Source: Streptomyces sp. NBC_01237
Lineage (GTDB): Bacteria > Actinomycetota > Actinomycetes > Streptomycetales > Streptomycetaceae
Assembly: GCF_035917275.1 (NCBI RefSeq)
Contig: NZ_CP108509.1
Span: 1,364,001 to 1,428,000, forward strand
Direction: 5' to 3'
Length of the DNA: 64,000 nucleotides
Under the pieces are notes generated by a model. It searched no databases. It saw nothing but the letters and a program-made list of their open reading frames with translations, and had not been told where the DNA came from. A program made the position numbers and the translations under genes. Below are positions 51,462 to 59,763 of the stretch, one piece after another (positions within the stretch are counted from its first letter, which is position 1; each line of letters begins with the position of its first letter).

Positions 51462-52610
51462 TCAGGCGGTGTGCAGCGTGAGTCCGTAGCGATTGAGGAT
51501 CTCGTTGACCGGCTGGTGCCAGGTCTCACCGCCGCCGCTGCAGTTGCCCCAGCCGCCCGAGGTGACGCCCTGCGCCTGGTCCCCGCTGATGAAGGAACCG
51601 CCGGAGTCTCCGGGTTCGGCGCAGACGCTGGTCTTGGTCATCTGATGGACGGCGCCCTGGCTGTAGTTGACGGTCTCGTTCTTGGCCAGCACGTTGCCGC
51701 AGTGCCAGTGCGTGGTGGAGCCCGACCGGCAGATCGAGGCACCGACCGGGGCCTCGGCCGAGCCGCGGACCAGCTGGTCGGAGACGGTGCCCCAGCCGAG
51801 GACCACGGGAACGGTCCACCAGCCGTTGCCCACGCTCACCCAGGCGTAGTCGTCGCCCGGGAAGGACGACCCCTGGAAGTTGCCGATCGCCGAGCCGTCC
51901 CAGCCGCTGACGCCCGCACCCGCCTGACCGCAGTGTCCGGCCGTGACGAAGCCGCCGTGCACCGAGAAGCCTATGGAGCACCGGACGTTGCCCGTGTAGT
52001 ACGGGTCGCCGCCGACCGTTCCCGCGGCGAAGGTCTGCGGGGCCCCGGCCGTCTGCTTCACCGTGACGGGGCCGGCCTTGCGAGCCTGTGCGACGAAGGC
52101 ACGGACATCGTTGTCATCATATGCGGAGGCGACGACGTTCACGACGACGCTGCTCGCCTCGGGGTCGACGTGCCAGCTGCTGACGCCGCGCGGCGCGGAC
52201 AGGGCGTCGATGCGCCGCTTGGTGGCGTCGAGCCGCTGCGCCGTGTGCTCGACCAGCCGCGTCGCGGCGCCGGTCGCCCGTACGGCACGGACCGTCCCGC
52301 TGTCGGTGACGGCGACGGTCAGCTTGCCGCTGTCCGCGTCGAACCAGGAACCGCCGTACGAGGATCCGGCCGCACGCCGCGCCGTCGGCTCCAGCGCCGT
52401 CGCCGTCTTCTCGTCCGCCAGCCTGGCCCTGGCCTGACTTTCCGTCAGCCCGAGGTCCTGCCGCATCGCCGAGAGCAGGCCGGCGGAGGCGGGAGCGGGA
52501 GCAGTGGAGGGGGAATCCGCCGCGGAGGCCGAGGGCAGACCGACGGCCGCCCAGGCACCGAGGAGGAGGAGCGCGGACAGTCCGGTCCGCACAACTGTTG
52601 CGTGTCTCAA
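51462..52610 (-). CDS. Streptogrisin-type secreted serine protease (S1 family, alpha-lytic prodomain)
   Basis: The 382-residue preproenzyme has a signal peptide to ASAADS, a prodomain (about 35-190, with LLSAMRQDLGLTESQARARL) and a chymotrypsin-fold mature part with catalytic histidine in TAGHCGQ, aspartate in GDDYAWVSV and serine in EPGDSGGSF. The prodomain folds and inhibits the protease until it is removed outside the cell. The start is TTG 52610, supported by AGGAAGGG eight bases upstream. A CebR-like operator lies upstream, suggesting carbon-linked control. Confidence 0.92.
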   Translation of the reverse strand: MRHATVVRTGLSALLLLGAWAAVGLPSASAADSPSTAPAPASAGLLSAMRQDLGLTESQARARLADEKTATALEPTARRAAGSSYGGSWFDADSGKLTVAVTDSGTVRAVRATGAATRLVEHTAQRLDATKRRIDALSAPRGVSSWHVDPEASSVVVNVVASAYDDNDVRAFVAQARKAGPVTVKQTAGAPQTFAAGTVGGDPYYTGNVRCSIGFSVHGGFVTAGHCGQAGAGVSGWDGSAIGNFQGSSFPGDDYAWVSVGNGWWTVPVVLGWGTVSDQLVRGSAEAPVGASICRSGSTTHWHCGNVLAKNETVNYSQGAVHQMTKTSVCAEPGDSGGSFISGDQAQGVTSGGWGNCSGGGETWHQPVNEILNRYGLTLHTA

Positions 52611-52686
52611 GGGAATGACCCTTCCTGTTGTCCAGCATCGTGGGGTGGAACAGGAGGCGTCCGGGAGCGCATCCGGAACAGTCGAT

Positions 52687-52700
52687 TGGGAGCGCTCTCA
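52687..52700. promoter_or_regulatory. CebR-like LacI-family operator
   Basis: TGGGAGCGCTCTCA matches the CebR/LacI-type consensus TGGGAGCGCTCCCA at 13 of 14 positions, about 80-90 bases before the protease TTG start. In Streptomyces CebR represses cellulose and cello-oligosaccharide genes. A downstream GGAACAGTC stretch may be promoter sequence. Regulation of this protease is inferred. Confidence 0.6.
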
Positions 52701-52953
52701 GATGTACCGCAACGGACTGTAGCCCAGAACGTTAGGCAGGTCCATGCCAATGGGAGGGGTGCCCGGAATCGCACGGGGGCGCACTCGGAGCGAAGGTTGA
52801 GAGCAGGCAAGAACCCCGCCCGGCCGGTGCCGCCCGCCCCCTGCACCTGTCCCCGTCCCTGTTCCTGCCCCCGTTCCTGCCCCTGCTTCTGTTCGCTTCT
52901 GTTCCTGTGCCACCCGCCACCCGCCACCCGCCCCGCCCCCGCCCCCGCCCCCG
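52701..52953. repeat. Low-complexity CT/CCGCCC-rich region
   Basis: From about 52850 the plus strand is a run of imperfect CCTGTTCCTG / CCCGTTCCTGCC units, then three CACCCGC copies and CGCCCCCGCC repeats up to the esterase stop. No gene is seen; the low-complexity stretch is directly after the esterase gene in its direction. Confidence 0.5.
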
Positions 52954-54468
52954 TCAGGGAGCCAGCAACGGGAAGCCCGACGTGCGCCACAGGTCGCGGA
53001 AGTCCCCGCCCGCCGCGGCGCCCTCGTCCTCCCGGCCCGTGTACCAGAGCCGCACCGGCAGGGAGGAGGTGTCGGCCCGTGGCCAGCCGGGGTCGCCGTG
53101 CGTGGCGAATGAGGTCCAGGCGCTCATCATGCGGCGCGACAGTTCATGGTCGCCCTCCCCCGGCGGGCCGCCGGTCAGGAAGTGGACGCTCTCCTCCTCC
53201 AAGTTGCCGAAGGCGAACGGGATGTCCGCGCAGTGCCAGGCGCGCACCCGTTGCCCCCGGCCACCGCGTCGCCGGGCGAAGCGCGAGCGGAACACGGTGC
53301 CGCCCGCGTCCGCGTGGGTGTCGGCGAGCCTGCTGCTGTACTCGGCGAAGAGCAGGTCCCCGTGGACGGCCAGATAGAGGTCGCGTACGGATGCCTCCGG
53401 CATGCGGAGCCGACAGCCGTCGACAAGCCCGGCGGAGAGCCCGAAGTCCTGGGCGAAGGCGGCCAGTTGTTCCTCGGTGGTGATCTTCGCACTGCTGCCC
53501 ACGGCATCCAGGAGCCAGTACTCCTCGGTGGTGTGGCAGACCAGCAGGTCCACCTCACGGGTGAGTCCGGCCGCCGCGGCGGTGAGCGGATCGGCGGGAA
53601 GGGTGTGCCCGTCGGCGACCGGCCCGTAGATCGCCGGATCGTAGTGGCGCCGCCCGGACGCGGGGTCACGCCGGTACCGGTCGACGACCTGGTCACCGGC
53701 GGCGACGAGGGCCTGCGGCGACGCGGAGAGCAGTCCCTCGCGGGTGGCGGGCACACCCGCCGCGGCGGCGACTTCGGCGGTGGTGCGCGCGGCTTCCGCC
53801 ACGGACGCGCAGGCGTTGACGGCACTGTGGAGGATGGCACGGCGGAACAGCCCGCGTGCCCGGTCCATCGCCGTCAGGCAGGCGACCGAGGTGGCTCCCG
53901 AGGACTGGCCCGCCACCGTGACGTTGCCGGGCGCGCCGCCGAAAGCGGCGATGTTCTCGCGTATCCACTCCAGGGCCGCGATCTGGTCGAGGAGCCCGCG
54001 GTTGTCGGGGCAGGGCATCTCGCCCTCACCGGCCGGTACGTGTCCGAAGCCCTCGAACCCCAGGCGGTAGTTGAGGGTCACGACGACGAGGCCCTCACCG
54101 GCGAGCGCCGTGCCGTCGAAGTCCGGCTGAGCGGAGGAGCCGAAGACGTAGGCGCCGCCGTGGATCCAGACCAGGACGGGCAGCCCGTCACCTTCGGTGC
54201 CGGGCGTCCAGATGTTGACGCTGAGTACGTCCTCGTCCCCGGGCGACCAGGTCGGCGAGCCCGGCAGTTCGGCGGACTGGGGGGCCACCGGGCCGAACGC
54301 CACGCAGTCCCGGACCCCGTCCCAGGGCCGCGCCGGGCGGGGTTCCCTGAACCGGTCGACGCCGAACGGCGGGGCGGCGTACGGGATGCCGAGCACGGCG
54401 ACGACCGCGTGGTCACGCACGGATGCCCGCCCCCGTACCCGTCCGGACTTCGTCGTGTACACGTGCAC
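52954..54468 (-). CDS. Type B carboxylesterase
   Basis: This protein of about 504 residues has the carboxylesterase pattern: VHVYTTKSGRVRGRASVRDH, LPVLVWIHGGAYVFGSS (oxyanion region), and the nucleophile serine in VTVAGQSSGATSVACLTAMD. Charge-relay acid (EYWLLDA region) and a histidine in the C-terminal part complete the fold. It hydrolyses carboxyl esters; the natural substrate is unknown and no signal peptide is seen, so it is likely cytoplasmic. GTG 54468 is preferred because GGAGG precedes it; GTG 54510 is an alternative. Confidence 0.88.
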   Translation of the reverse strand: MHVYTTKSGRVRGRASVRDHAVVAVLGIPYAAPPFGVDRFREPRPARPWDGVRDCVAFGPVAPQSAELPGSPTWSPGDEDVLSVNIWTPGTEGDGLPVLVWIHGGAYVFGSSAQPDFDGTALAGEGLVVVTLNYRLGFEGFGHVPAGEGEMPCPDNRGLLDQIAALEWIRENIAAFGGAPGNVTVAGQSSGATSVACLTAMDRARGLFRRAILHSAVNACASVAEAARTTAEVAAAAGVPATREGLLSASPQALVAAGDQVVDRYRRDPASGRRHYDPAIYGPVADGHTLPADPLTAAAAGLTREVDLLVCHTTEEYWLLDAVGSSAKITTEEQLAAFAQDFGLSAGLVDGCRLRMPEASVRDLYLAVHGDLLFAEYSSRLADTHADAGGTVFRSRFARRRGGRGQRVRAWHCADIPFAFGNLEEESVHFLTGGPPGEGDHELSRRMMSAWTSFATHGDPGWPRADTSSLPVRLWYTGREDEGAAAGGDFRDLWRTSGFPLLAP

Positions 54469-54794
54469 CGTCACCCTCCGCTCCGTGACCGGGGCCGAGT
54501 CTCCGGGCACGGGTTCAGCATGTCAGCGGGCCGGCCGGGCGGGCCAACACCAAGATCACCACGATTGACCCGCCCCTGATGTGAATCGGAGAGCGTCACC
54601 CCGGATGTCCGGATCTGTGGGATGTATGGCCCAGTGGCCATGGCGCCGCACCCGCGGTCCGCCGATGCTGGAGTGGTCCGGTCGCGACGCCGTGACCGGA
54701 AGACCACCCCCGGGGAGACCCCGGCCGGGTCGCCTCCCTTGACGGACCGAGCGGCCGACGACCCGGCCCACGACACGGAAAGCCGGTGAGCACC
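54469..54794. other. Divergent region between esterase and HD-domain gene
   Basis: About 326 bases, no gene supported. TGGCC-CAGT-GGCCA (54627-54640) is a small dyad, and tandem TCCGGA/CCGGAT half-sites lie just before it. Promoters for both divergent genes probably sit here but cannot be assigned. Confidence 0.3.
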
Positions 54795-55442
54795 ATGACG
54801 ATCGACACGCCCCTCGCGGCCGGTGTCCACGTACCCGACACCAAGCTCGCGCGCGAAGCGACCGAGCTGGTACGTGACACCACGAGTGAACTCATCTATC
54901 ACCACTCGCGCCGCGTCTTCTGGTTCGGCGCCCTTCAGGGCCGTAACCGCGACCTCGGTTTCGATCCCGAGCTGCTCTACATCGGTGCGATGTTCCACGA
55001 CCTCGGGCTCGGCGAGCGGTTCCGCTCCAGCGGCAGGCGCTTCGAGGTGGACAGCGCGGACGAGGCGCGCCGGTTCCTCCAGGCGCATCAGGTGCCCGAG
55101 GACAGCATCCGGCGGGTGTGGACGGCCATCGCCCTGCACACGACACCGGGGATTCCGTCCCACATGGAACCCGAGGTGGCCCTGGTGACCGCCGGTGTGG
55201 AGTACGACGTGCTGGGGATCGGCTATGGGGACATCTCCGAGGCCGACCGGGCGGAGATCGTCGCCCTCCATCCGCGTCCGCACTTCAAGCGGGACATTCT
55301 CACCGCGTTCACGGACGGGATCAGGCCCAAGCCGGAGACGACGTTCGGCAATGTGAAGGCCGATGTGCTGGAGCACTTCGTCCCCGGCTTCGAACGCGGT
55401 GACTTCGTACGTACGATCCTCGACTCCCCCTGGCCCGAGTGA
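54795..55442 (+). CDS. HD-domain protein, cyanamide hydratase-like metal-dependent hydrolase
   Basis: The 215-residue protein has the HD-domain metal residues: LIYHHSRRVFWFGALQGRN, AMFHDLGLGERF and WTAIALHTTPGIPSHMEP. The order H...HD...H with a compact length is like cyanamide hydratase/Ddi2-like HD enzymes, but substrate is unknown. ATG 54795 is used; GTG 54786 also has support. Its stop overlaps the start of the GlxA-type regulator as GTGA, showing translational coupling. Confidence 0.85.
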   Translation: MTIDTPLAAGVHVPDTKLAREATELVRDTTSELIYHHSRRVFWFGALQGRNRDLGFDPELLYIGAMFHDLGLGERFRSSGRRFEVDSADEARRFLQAHQVPEDSIRRVWTAIALHTTPGIPSHMEPEVALVTAGVEYDVLGIGYGDISEADRAEIVALHPRPHFKRDILTAFTDGIRPKPETTFGNVKADVLEHFVPGFERGDFVRTILDSPWPE

Positions 55443-56497
55443 CCGCCGCCGTCACCGGCCCGGCCCATGTGGTGGCCGTCGTGGCGTTCGACGGGGTGCA
55501 GCTCCTGGACGTCACCGGGCCCGCGGAGGTGTTCACGACGGCCCGTGCGTTCGGAGCCGGGTACGAGGTCAGGATCGTCTCCGTCACCGGTGCGGACGCC
55601 GTGACGTCAGCCGGGGTCCGGATCGGGGTGGACGGGACCGTGGACGAGCTGCCCGGGAGGCCCGGGACCCTGCTGGTGCCGGGCCGGCGGGAATGGCGCC
55701 GGGCGGTGGCCGACCGCGAACTCGTCGGCCGGGTACGGGAGCTGGCCGGCCGGTCCGGGCGGGTCGCCTCGGTATGCGCGGGCGCGTTCCTGCTCGCCGA
55801 GGCCGGGGTGCTCGACGGCCGCCGCGCGGCCACGCACTGGCGGCTGGCCGGGGAACTGGCGGGGGCCTACCCCGGGGTGACGGTCGAGACGGACCCGCTG
55901 TTCGTACGCGACGGCAACGTCATCACCTCCGCGGGGGTCACCGCGGGCATGGACCTGGCGCTCGCCCTGGTCGAGGAGGACCACGGGGCCGCCCTGGCCC
56001 GCGAGGTCGCGCGTGAACTGGTCGTGTTCATGGCCCGTCCGGGCGGTCAGTCCCAGTTCAGCGCACGGCTGCGGCCCCGGGAGGCACGGCACCCCGTGGT
56101 CCGGTGGGCCATGGACGCCATCGGAGCCGACCCGGGCGCGCCGCACAGCATGAGCGTCCTGGCCCGCCGGGCCGGGGTCTCCGCCCGGCACCTGAGCCGG
56201 CTCTTCCGCACGGACACGGGCATGACGCCCGGCCAGTACGTCGAGTCCGTACGGCTGGAGGCGGCCCGGAATCTGCTCGCCGCGGGCACCGACCCGGTCG
56301 AGGCGGTGGCCGAGCAGGCGGGGTTCGGGTCGGCGGAGACCATGCGGCGGACCTTCCAGCACACGCTGGGCGTCTCGCCGACCGCGTACCGCGCGCGGTT
56401 CCGTACGACGACTACGGCTACGGCTACGGCTACGCGGACGGTCCCGACCACGGTGGCGCAGCCGGCTACAGCTACAGAAAAGGCTGCGGCTGTGTAA
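55439..56497 (+). CDS. GlxA-family AraC regulator (DJ-1/PfpI domain + AraC HTH)
   Basis: The 352-residue protein has an N-terminal DJ-1/PfpI-like amidase-fold domain (VVAFDGVQLLDVTGPAEVFT, SVCAGAFLLAEAGVLDG with the nucleophile cysteine, THWRLAGEL) and a C-terminal AraC double helix-turn-helix (SMSVLARRAGVSARHLSRLF, DPVEAVAEQAGFGSAETMRR). The extreme C-terminus is a Thr/Ala repeat encoded by TACGGC units (56413-56430). GTG 55439 overlaps the HD gene stop. It probably controls the HD gene or senses a related small molecule. Confidence 0.92.
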   Translation: MTAAVTGPAHVVAVVAFDGVQLLDVTGPAEVFTTARAFGAGYEVRIVSVTGADAVTSAGVRIGVDGTVDELPGRPGTLLVPGRREWRRAVADRELVGRVRELAGRSGRVASVCAGAFLLAEAGVLDGRRAATHWRLAGELAGAYPGVTVETDPLFVRDGNVITSAGVTAGMDLALALVEEDHGAALAREVARELVVFMARPGGQSQFSARLRPREARHPVVRWAMDAIGADPGAPHSMSVLARRAGVSARHLSRLFRTDTGMTPGQYVESVRLEAARNLLAAGTDPVEAVAEQAGFGSAETMRRTFQHTLGVSPTAYRARFRTTTTATATATRTVPTTVAQPATATEKAAAV

Positions 56498-56501
56498 GGG
56501 G

Positions 56502-57977
56502 CTACGCCCCCATCAGCTCACGCACCGTCGCCATGTCGCTGAAGGGCACCAGCTCGTCGCCGACGATCTGGTACGGCTCGCTGCCCTTGCCCGCGATGAG
56601 CACGATGTCGTCCGGGCCCGCCTCGGCCAGGGCGAAGGTGATGGCCCGGCGCCGGTCGGCGAAGCGCTCGAAAGGGGTGCCGGTCGCCGTCAGGCCCGGG
56701 GCGATCTGGTCCAGGATGGCCTGCGGGTCCTCGTAGCGCGGGTTGTCCGAGGTGAGGACGCACAGGTCGGAGTGGGTTCCGGCGATGGTCCCCATGTCGG
56801 CCCGCTTCGTGGTGTCGCGGTCCCCGCCGCAGCCGAAGACGGTGATGACCCGGCCACGGGCGAAACCCCGGATCGTGGTCAGGACCTTGTTCAGGGAGTC
56901 CGGCGAGTGGGCGTAGTCCACGATCACCGAGGTGCCCTGCGGGGTGTGGAGGCGCTCGAACCGGCCCGGGATCTGCGGCATCCTTTCGAGCGCCTCGACC
57001 AGCCCGGCCAGGTCGTGCCCCAGGAGATGGCAGGCCGCCACGGTCGCCAGCGCGTTGGACACCGAGAAGCGTCCCGGCGAGGGGATCGCCGCCGGGTACT
57101 TGCGGCCGTCGTGGTGCAGGGTGAAGCGGGTGCCCGCGGCGTCGACGAGGAGGTCGGTGGCCCGGTAGTCCGCCTTGGCGTCCAGGGCGTACGTGGTCAC
57201 CGCACCCGGCATCATCGCCTCGATCCCGGCGCCCACGGCGTCGTCGGCGTTGACCACCGCGCGCCGGCAGAGGCCCTGGAAGAGGCGGAGCTTGGCGTCC
57301 CGGTAGTTCTCCATCGTCCCGTGGTCGTCGAGGTGGTCCTGCGTCAGGTTCGTGAAGACGCCGACGTCGATGAACGTACGGTCCACCCGGTGGTTCAGCA
57401 GGCCCATCGAGGTGGCCTCCAGGACGACCGTGCCGGTCCCCCGGTCCCGCATGCGTCCGAGCAGATACTGCAGGTCCGGCGATTCGGGTGTGGTCAGTAC
57501 CGACGGCGGCATCGGGATCAGCTCGTCCCCGATCCGGCTCCCGGCCGTGCCGATGACGCCGACCTGCGCGCCCTCCGCGATCCGGAGCACCGACTCGACC
57601 ATGTACGACACGGACGTCTTCCCGTTGGTGCCGGTGATCGCCACCAGGTCCATCCCGCGTCCCGGTTCGCCGAAGTACCGTGCGGCGATGACCGCGGCCG
57701 CCTTCCGGGCGTCCGGTACGCGCACGGCGCACACGCCCTCCGCGGCCGCCGGGAGCGGCGGTGCCTGCTCGTCGACCAGGACGGCCACCGCACCGCGGGC
57801 GACCGCCGGTGCCACGGATTCCGGGCCACCGGCGAGGTGGCCCGGCACCGCGACGAACAGCGAGCCCGGAGTGACCCGGTCCGCGTCGAACGTGGTCCCG
57901 GCGGTGATGTCCGTCTTCTCCGGCGCGCCCTGGAGCACGTGGTGTTCCTGACCGGCCAGTAGTTCGCTCAGCTTCAC
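56502..57977 (-). CDS. Mur ligase, MurE-like UDP-MurNAc-tripeptide synthetase (orphan copy)
   Basis: The 491-residue protein has the Mur domains: N-terminal UDP-binding region (MKLSELLAGQ-type start from GTG 57977), ATP-binding ITGTNGKTSVSYMVESVLR, and a C-terminal domain with SDNPRYEDPQAIL, the DNPR motif linked to diaminopimelate recognition, and ADRRRAITFAL. It ligates an amino acid, probably DAP, to UDP-MurNAc-L-Ala-D-Glu in the cytoplasm. The copy is outside a dcw cluster, with no other mur gene nearby, so it may be a duplicate used in special conditions or in secondary metabolism. Confidence 0.88.
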   Translation of the reverse strand: MKLSELLAGQEHHVLQGAPEKTDITAGTTFDADRVTPGSLFVAVPGHLAGGPESVAPAVARGAVAVLVDEQAPPLPAAAEGVCAVRVPDARKAAAVIAARYFGEPGRGMDLVAITGTNGKTSVSYMVESVLRIAEGAQVGVIGTAGSRIGDELIPMPPSVLTTPESPDLQYLLGRMRDRGTGTVVLEATSMGLLNHRVDRTFIDVGVFTNLTQDHLDDHGTMENYRDAKLRLFQGLCRRAVVNADDAVGAGIEAMMPGAVTTYALDAKADYRATDLLVDAAGTRFTLHHDGRKYPAAIPSPGRFSVSNALATVAACHLLGHDLAGLVEALERMPQIPGRFERLHTPQGTSVIVDYAHSPDSLNKVLTTIRGFARGRVITVFGCGGDRDTTKRADMGTIAGTHSDLCVLTSDNPRYEDPQAILDQIAPGLTATGTPFERFADRRRAITFALAEAGPDDIVLIAGKGSEPYQIVGDELVPFSDMATVRELMGA

Positions 57978-59152
57978 GTTGATCCCTTCGAAGTCGGCTC
58001 GGGCCCGGTCGTGCGGCCGTCGCCGGGCAGCAGCACGGGCGGTACGCCGAATGCTGCGGTGATGCTGTGGAGCCGGTGACGTGGATCTCGCGCGCGGCGA
58101 TCGCCGGGCGCGACGGTTCGGCCCGGCGGAGGCGCTGCCGGGGGTGTGGAGGGACAGCGGGTCGGGGCGGTGTCCCGGACAGGAACCGCCGGAGACCGCT
58201 AACCGTGGCCGTGCGGACCGAAGATCGCTAACCGTGGCCGTGCAGAGCGGTGCGGCCCGTTCCGGGGGCACCGTCGGCGGGCGCGATCGCCGCCGCGGGG
58301 GCTGCCTGGGCGGCAGCGGCCGGGCGCAGCACGGAGGTGGCCTCTTGCAGGCACTTCCTCACATCAGCGGTGCGACCCATGGACCGAGTGTACGTCCGGC
58401 CGGGCACGGCCGAGCCCGCGCGGGACATGCGGCGGGGAGGGCGGGCGCGAGTCCGCCGGGGTGTCCCGGTGGGCCGGACCCCGGTCGGGGTCTTCCACGA
58501 CGTCCGCCGCTTCACCCGGTTTCGCAGGAGGCGTTGCCGGAGGCGTTCAGGTGGCGTCGTCATCAGCCGGACCGTGCCGAGGATCTTTCGCCCCGTCGGC
58601 TCGGGCACCTCGTCCCCGACCTCCCGCACCCCCGCACCCCCGCACCCCCACGAAGGTCCAGGAAACGATCTCCCCCTTCGCGTTCCTGAAAGCGAAGGCC
58701 GTCGCCTTTCCGTCGTTGTCGCACCCGCGCCTCGCTCTCCCCCGGAACCCGCGGTGGCCAGGGGGCTTCTCCTCGGTGCCGTTCGTGCCCTCGTCGGACC
58801 GGCACCACTTCTCCTTGAGCATCGCGGGGGCCGAGCAGCCCACCAGCGGGGTTCGGCTGCCCCTGTCGCGGCAGCGGGTCCGACGGATGGTGATCGCCCC
58901 CGGGCGACTCATGTCCTGACCACATGGGTGGCAACCCTGGGGAGTGCCCGCGCCCGGTCGTGGCCGGGGCCCTGAGCTGCGGAGGAAGGGACGGGTGCCC
59001 CGCCGCGGGCGGGGCGGGCCCTGATCTTCCCTTTGCGGCGGCCGCCCGACCGGAGTGGAATTGCGTAGAGGGGACGGTAGAGCTCTCGGGCTGTTCGGCA
59101 TCGAGCTGTCCGCACCGCCGAAGGTGGTGACGGCGGGCAGAAAGGACACACC
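57978..59152. other. Long intergenic region with possible decayed or frameshifted gene
   Basis: No gene is convincing across 1.17 kb. On the minus strand two frames with good third-position GC meet around a triple GGGGGTGC run near 58630: one from ATG 58912 (with KGEIVSWTFVG, ending 58547), one ending at 58228 (with EVPEPTGRKILGTVRL). They could be halves of one frameshifted gene. The 18-base CGCTAACCGTGGCCGTGC occurs at 58197-58214 and 58226-58243, duplicating the stop of the second frame. A DUF5709 promoter should lie near 59050-59140. Confidence 0.4.
58197..58243. repeat. 18-base direct repeat
   Basis: CGCTAACCGTGGCCGTGC occurs twice, 29 bases apart (58197-58214 and 58226-58243), in the non-coding region upstream of the MurE gene. 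Its meaning is unknown. Confidence 0.6.
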
Positions 59153-59668
59153 ATGACCGACACCGACCGGGGGGACGACGTCTACCAGCCCCAGGAGCCG
59201 GAAGCCTCCGACCCCGCCGACCTGCTCGATGCCGAGGACACCCTGGACACCACCGGAGTCACCGATGTCCTGGACGAGGGCTACTCGCCGCCCGACCGTC
59301 CGTGGGCGGTCGAGGGCCAGGGCACGACGGCGGCCGAACAGCACTCCGGAGAATCCCTCGACAGCCGTCTGACCAGGGAGCTCCCCGAGATCTCCGGCTC
59401 CACCGACAACGGTCCCGGTGACCTGCCCGACGGGGACGGCGAGCTCTGGGACACCGAGGTGGGCACCGACCGTGCGGGCCGCCTCACCCAGCAGGCGGAC
59501 GGCAGCGTGCCGTCCACCCTGACCGCGCAGGACGTCGGGATCGACGGTGCGGCGGCATCGGCCGAGGAAGCGGCCATGCATGTGATCCCGGACGACGAGG
59601 ACGACGGCGTGCCCGGCGTGGGGCCCCTCCCCGCCGACGAGGGCACCGCCGCCTCACCGGCACCGTGA
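59153..59668 (+). CDS. DUF5709 family acidic protein
   Basis: The 171-residue protein is very acidic and Gly/Ala/Pro-rich with no membrane segment. The DLLDAEDTLDTTGVTDVLDE start, YSPPDRPWAVEGQGTTAAEQ and ELPEISGSTDNGPG-like segments match the DUF5709 family common in Streptomyces and mycobacteria, function unknown. AAAGGA precedes the ATG. The composition suggests a disordered, possibly stress-linked protein. It is followed by the gnd gene. Confidence 0.82.
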   Translation: MTDTDRGDDVYQPQEPEASDPADLLDAEDTLDTTGVTDVLDEGYSPPDRPWAVEGQGTTAAEQHSGESLDSRLTRELPEISGSTDNGPGDLPDGDGELWDTEVGTDRAGRLTQQADGSVPSTLTAQDVGIDGAAASAEEAAMHVIPDDEDDGVPGVGPLPADEGTAASPAP

Positions 59669-59763
59669 GGGCGGGCGCGGGTACCCGCTGAACGCGCTGT
59701 CCGCCCGGCCCCTGTCCATACTGGATGCATCCCGACATCCCCAAGATTTGCAGGAGCACACAG

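Noticed and set aside
52835..52953. CRISPR-like or variable tandem repeat array
   Set aside because: The units are short, irregular and without spacers; it is a simple low-complexity tract.
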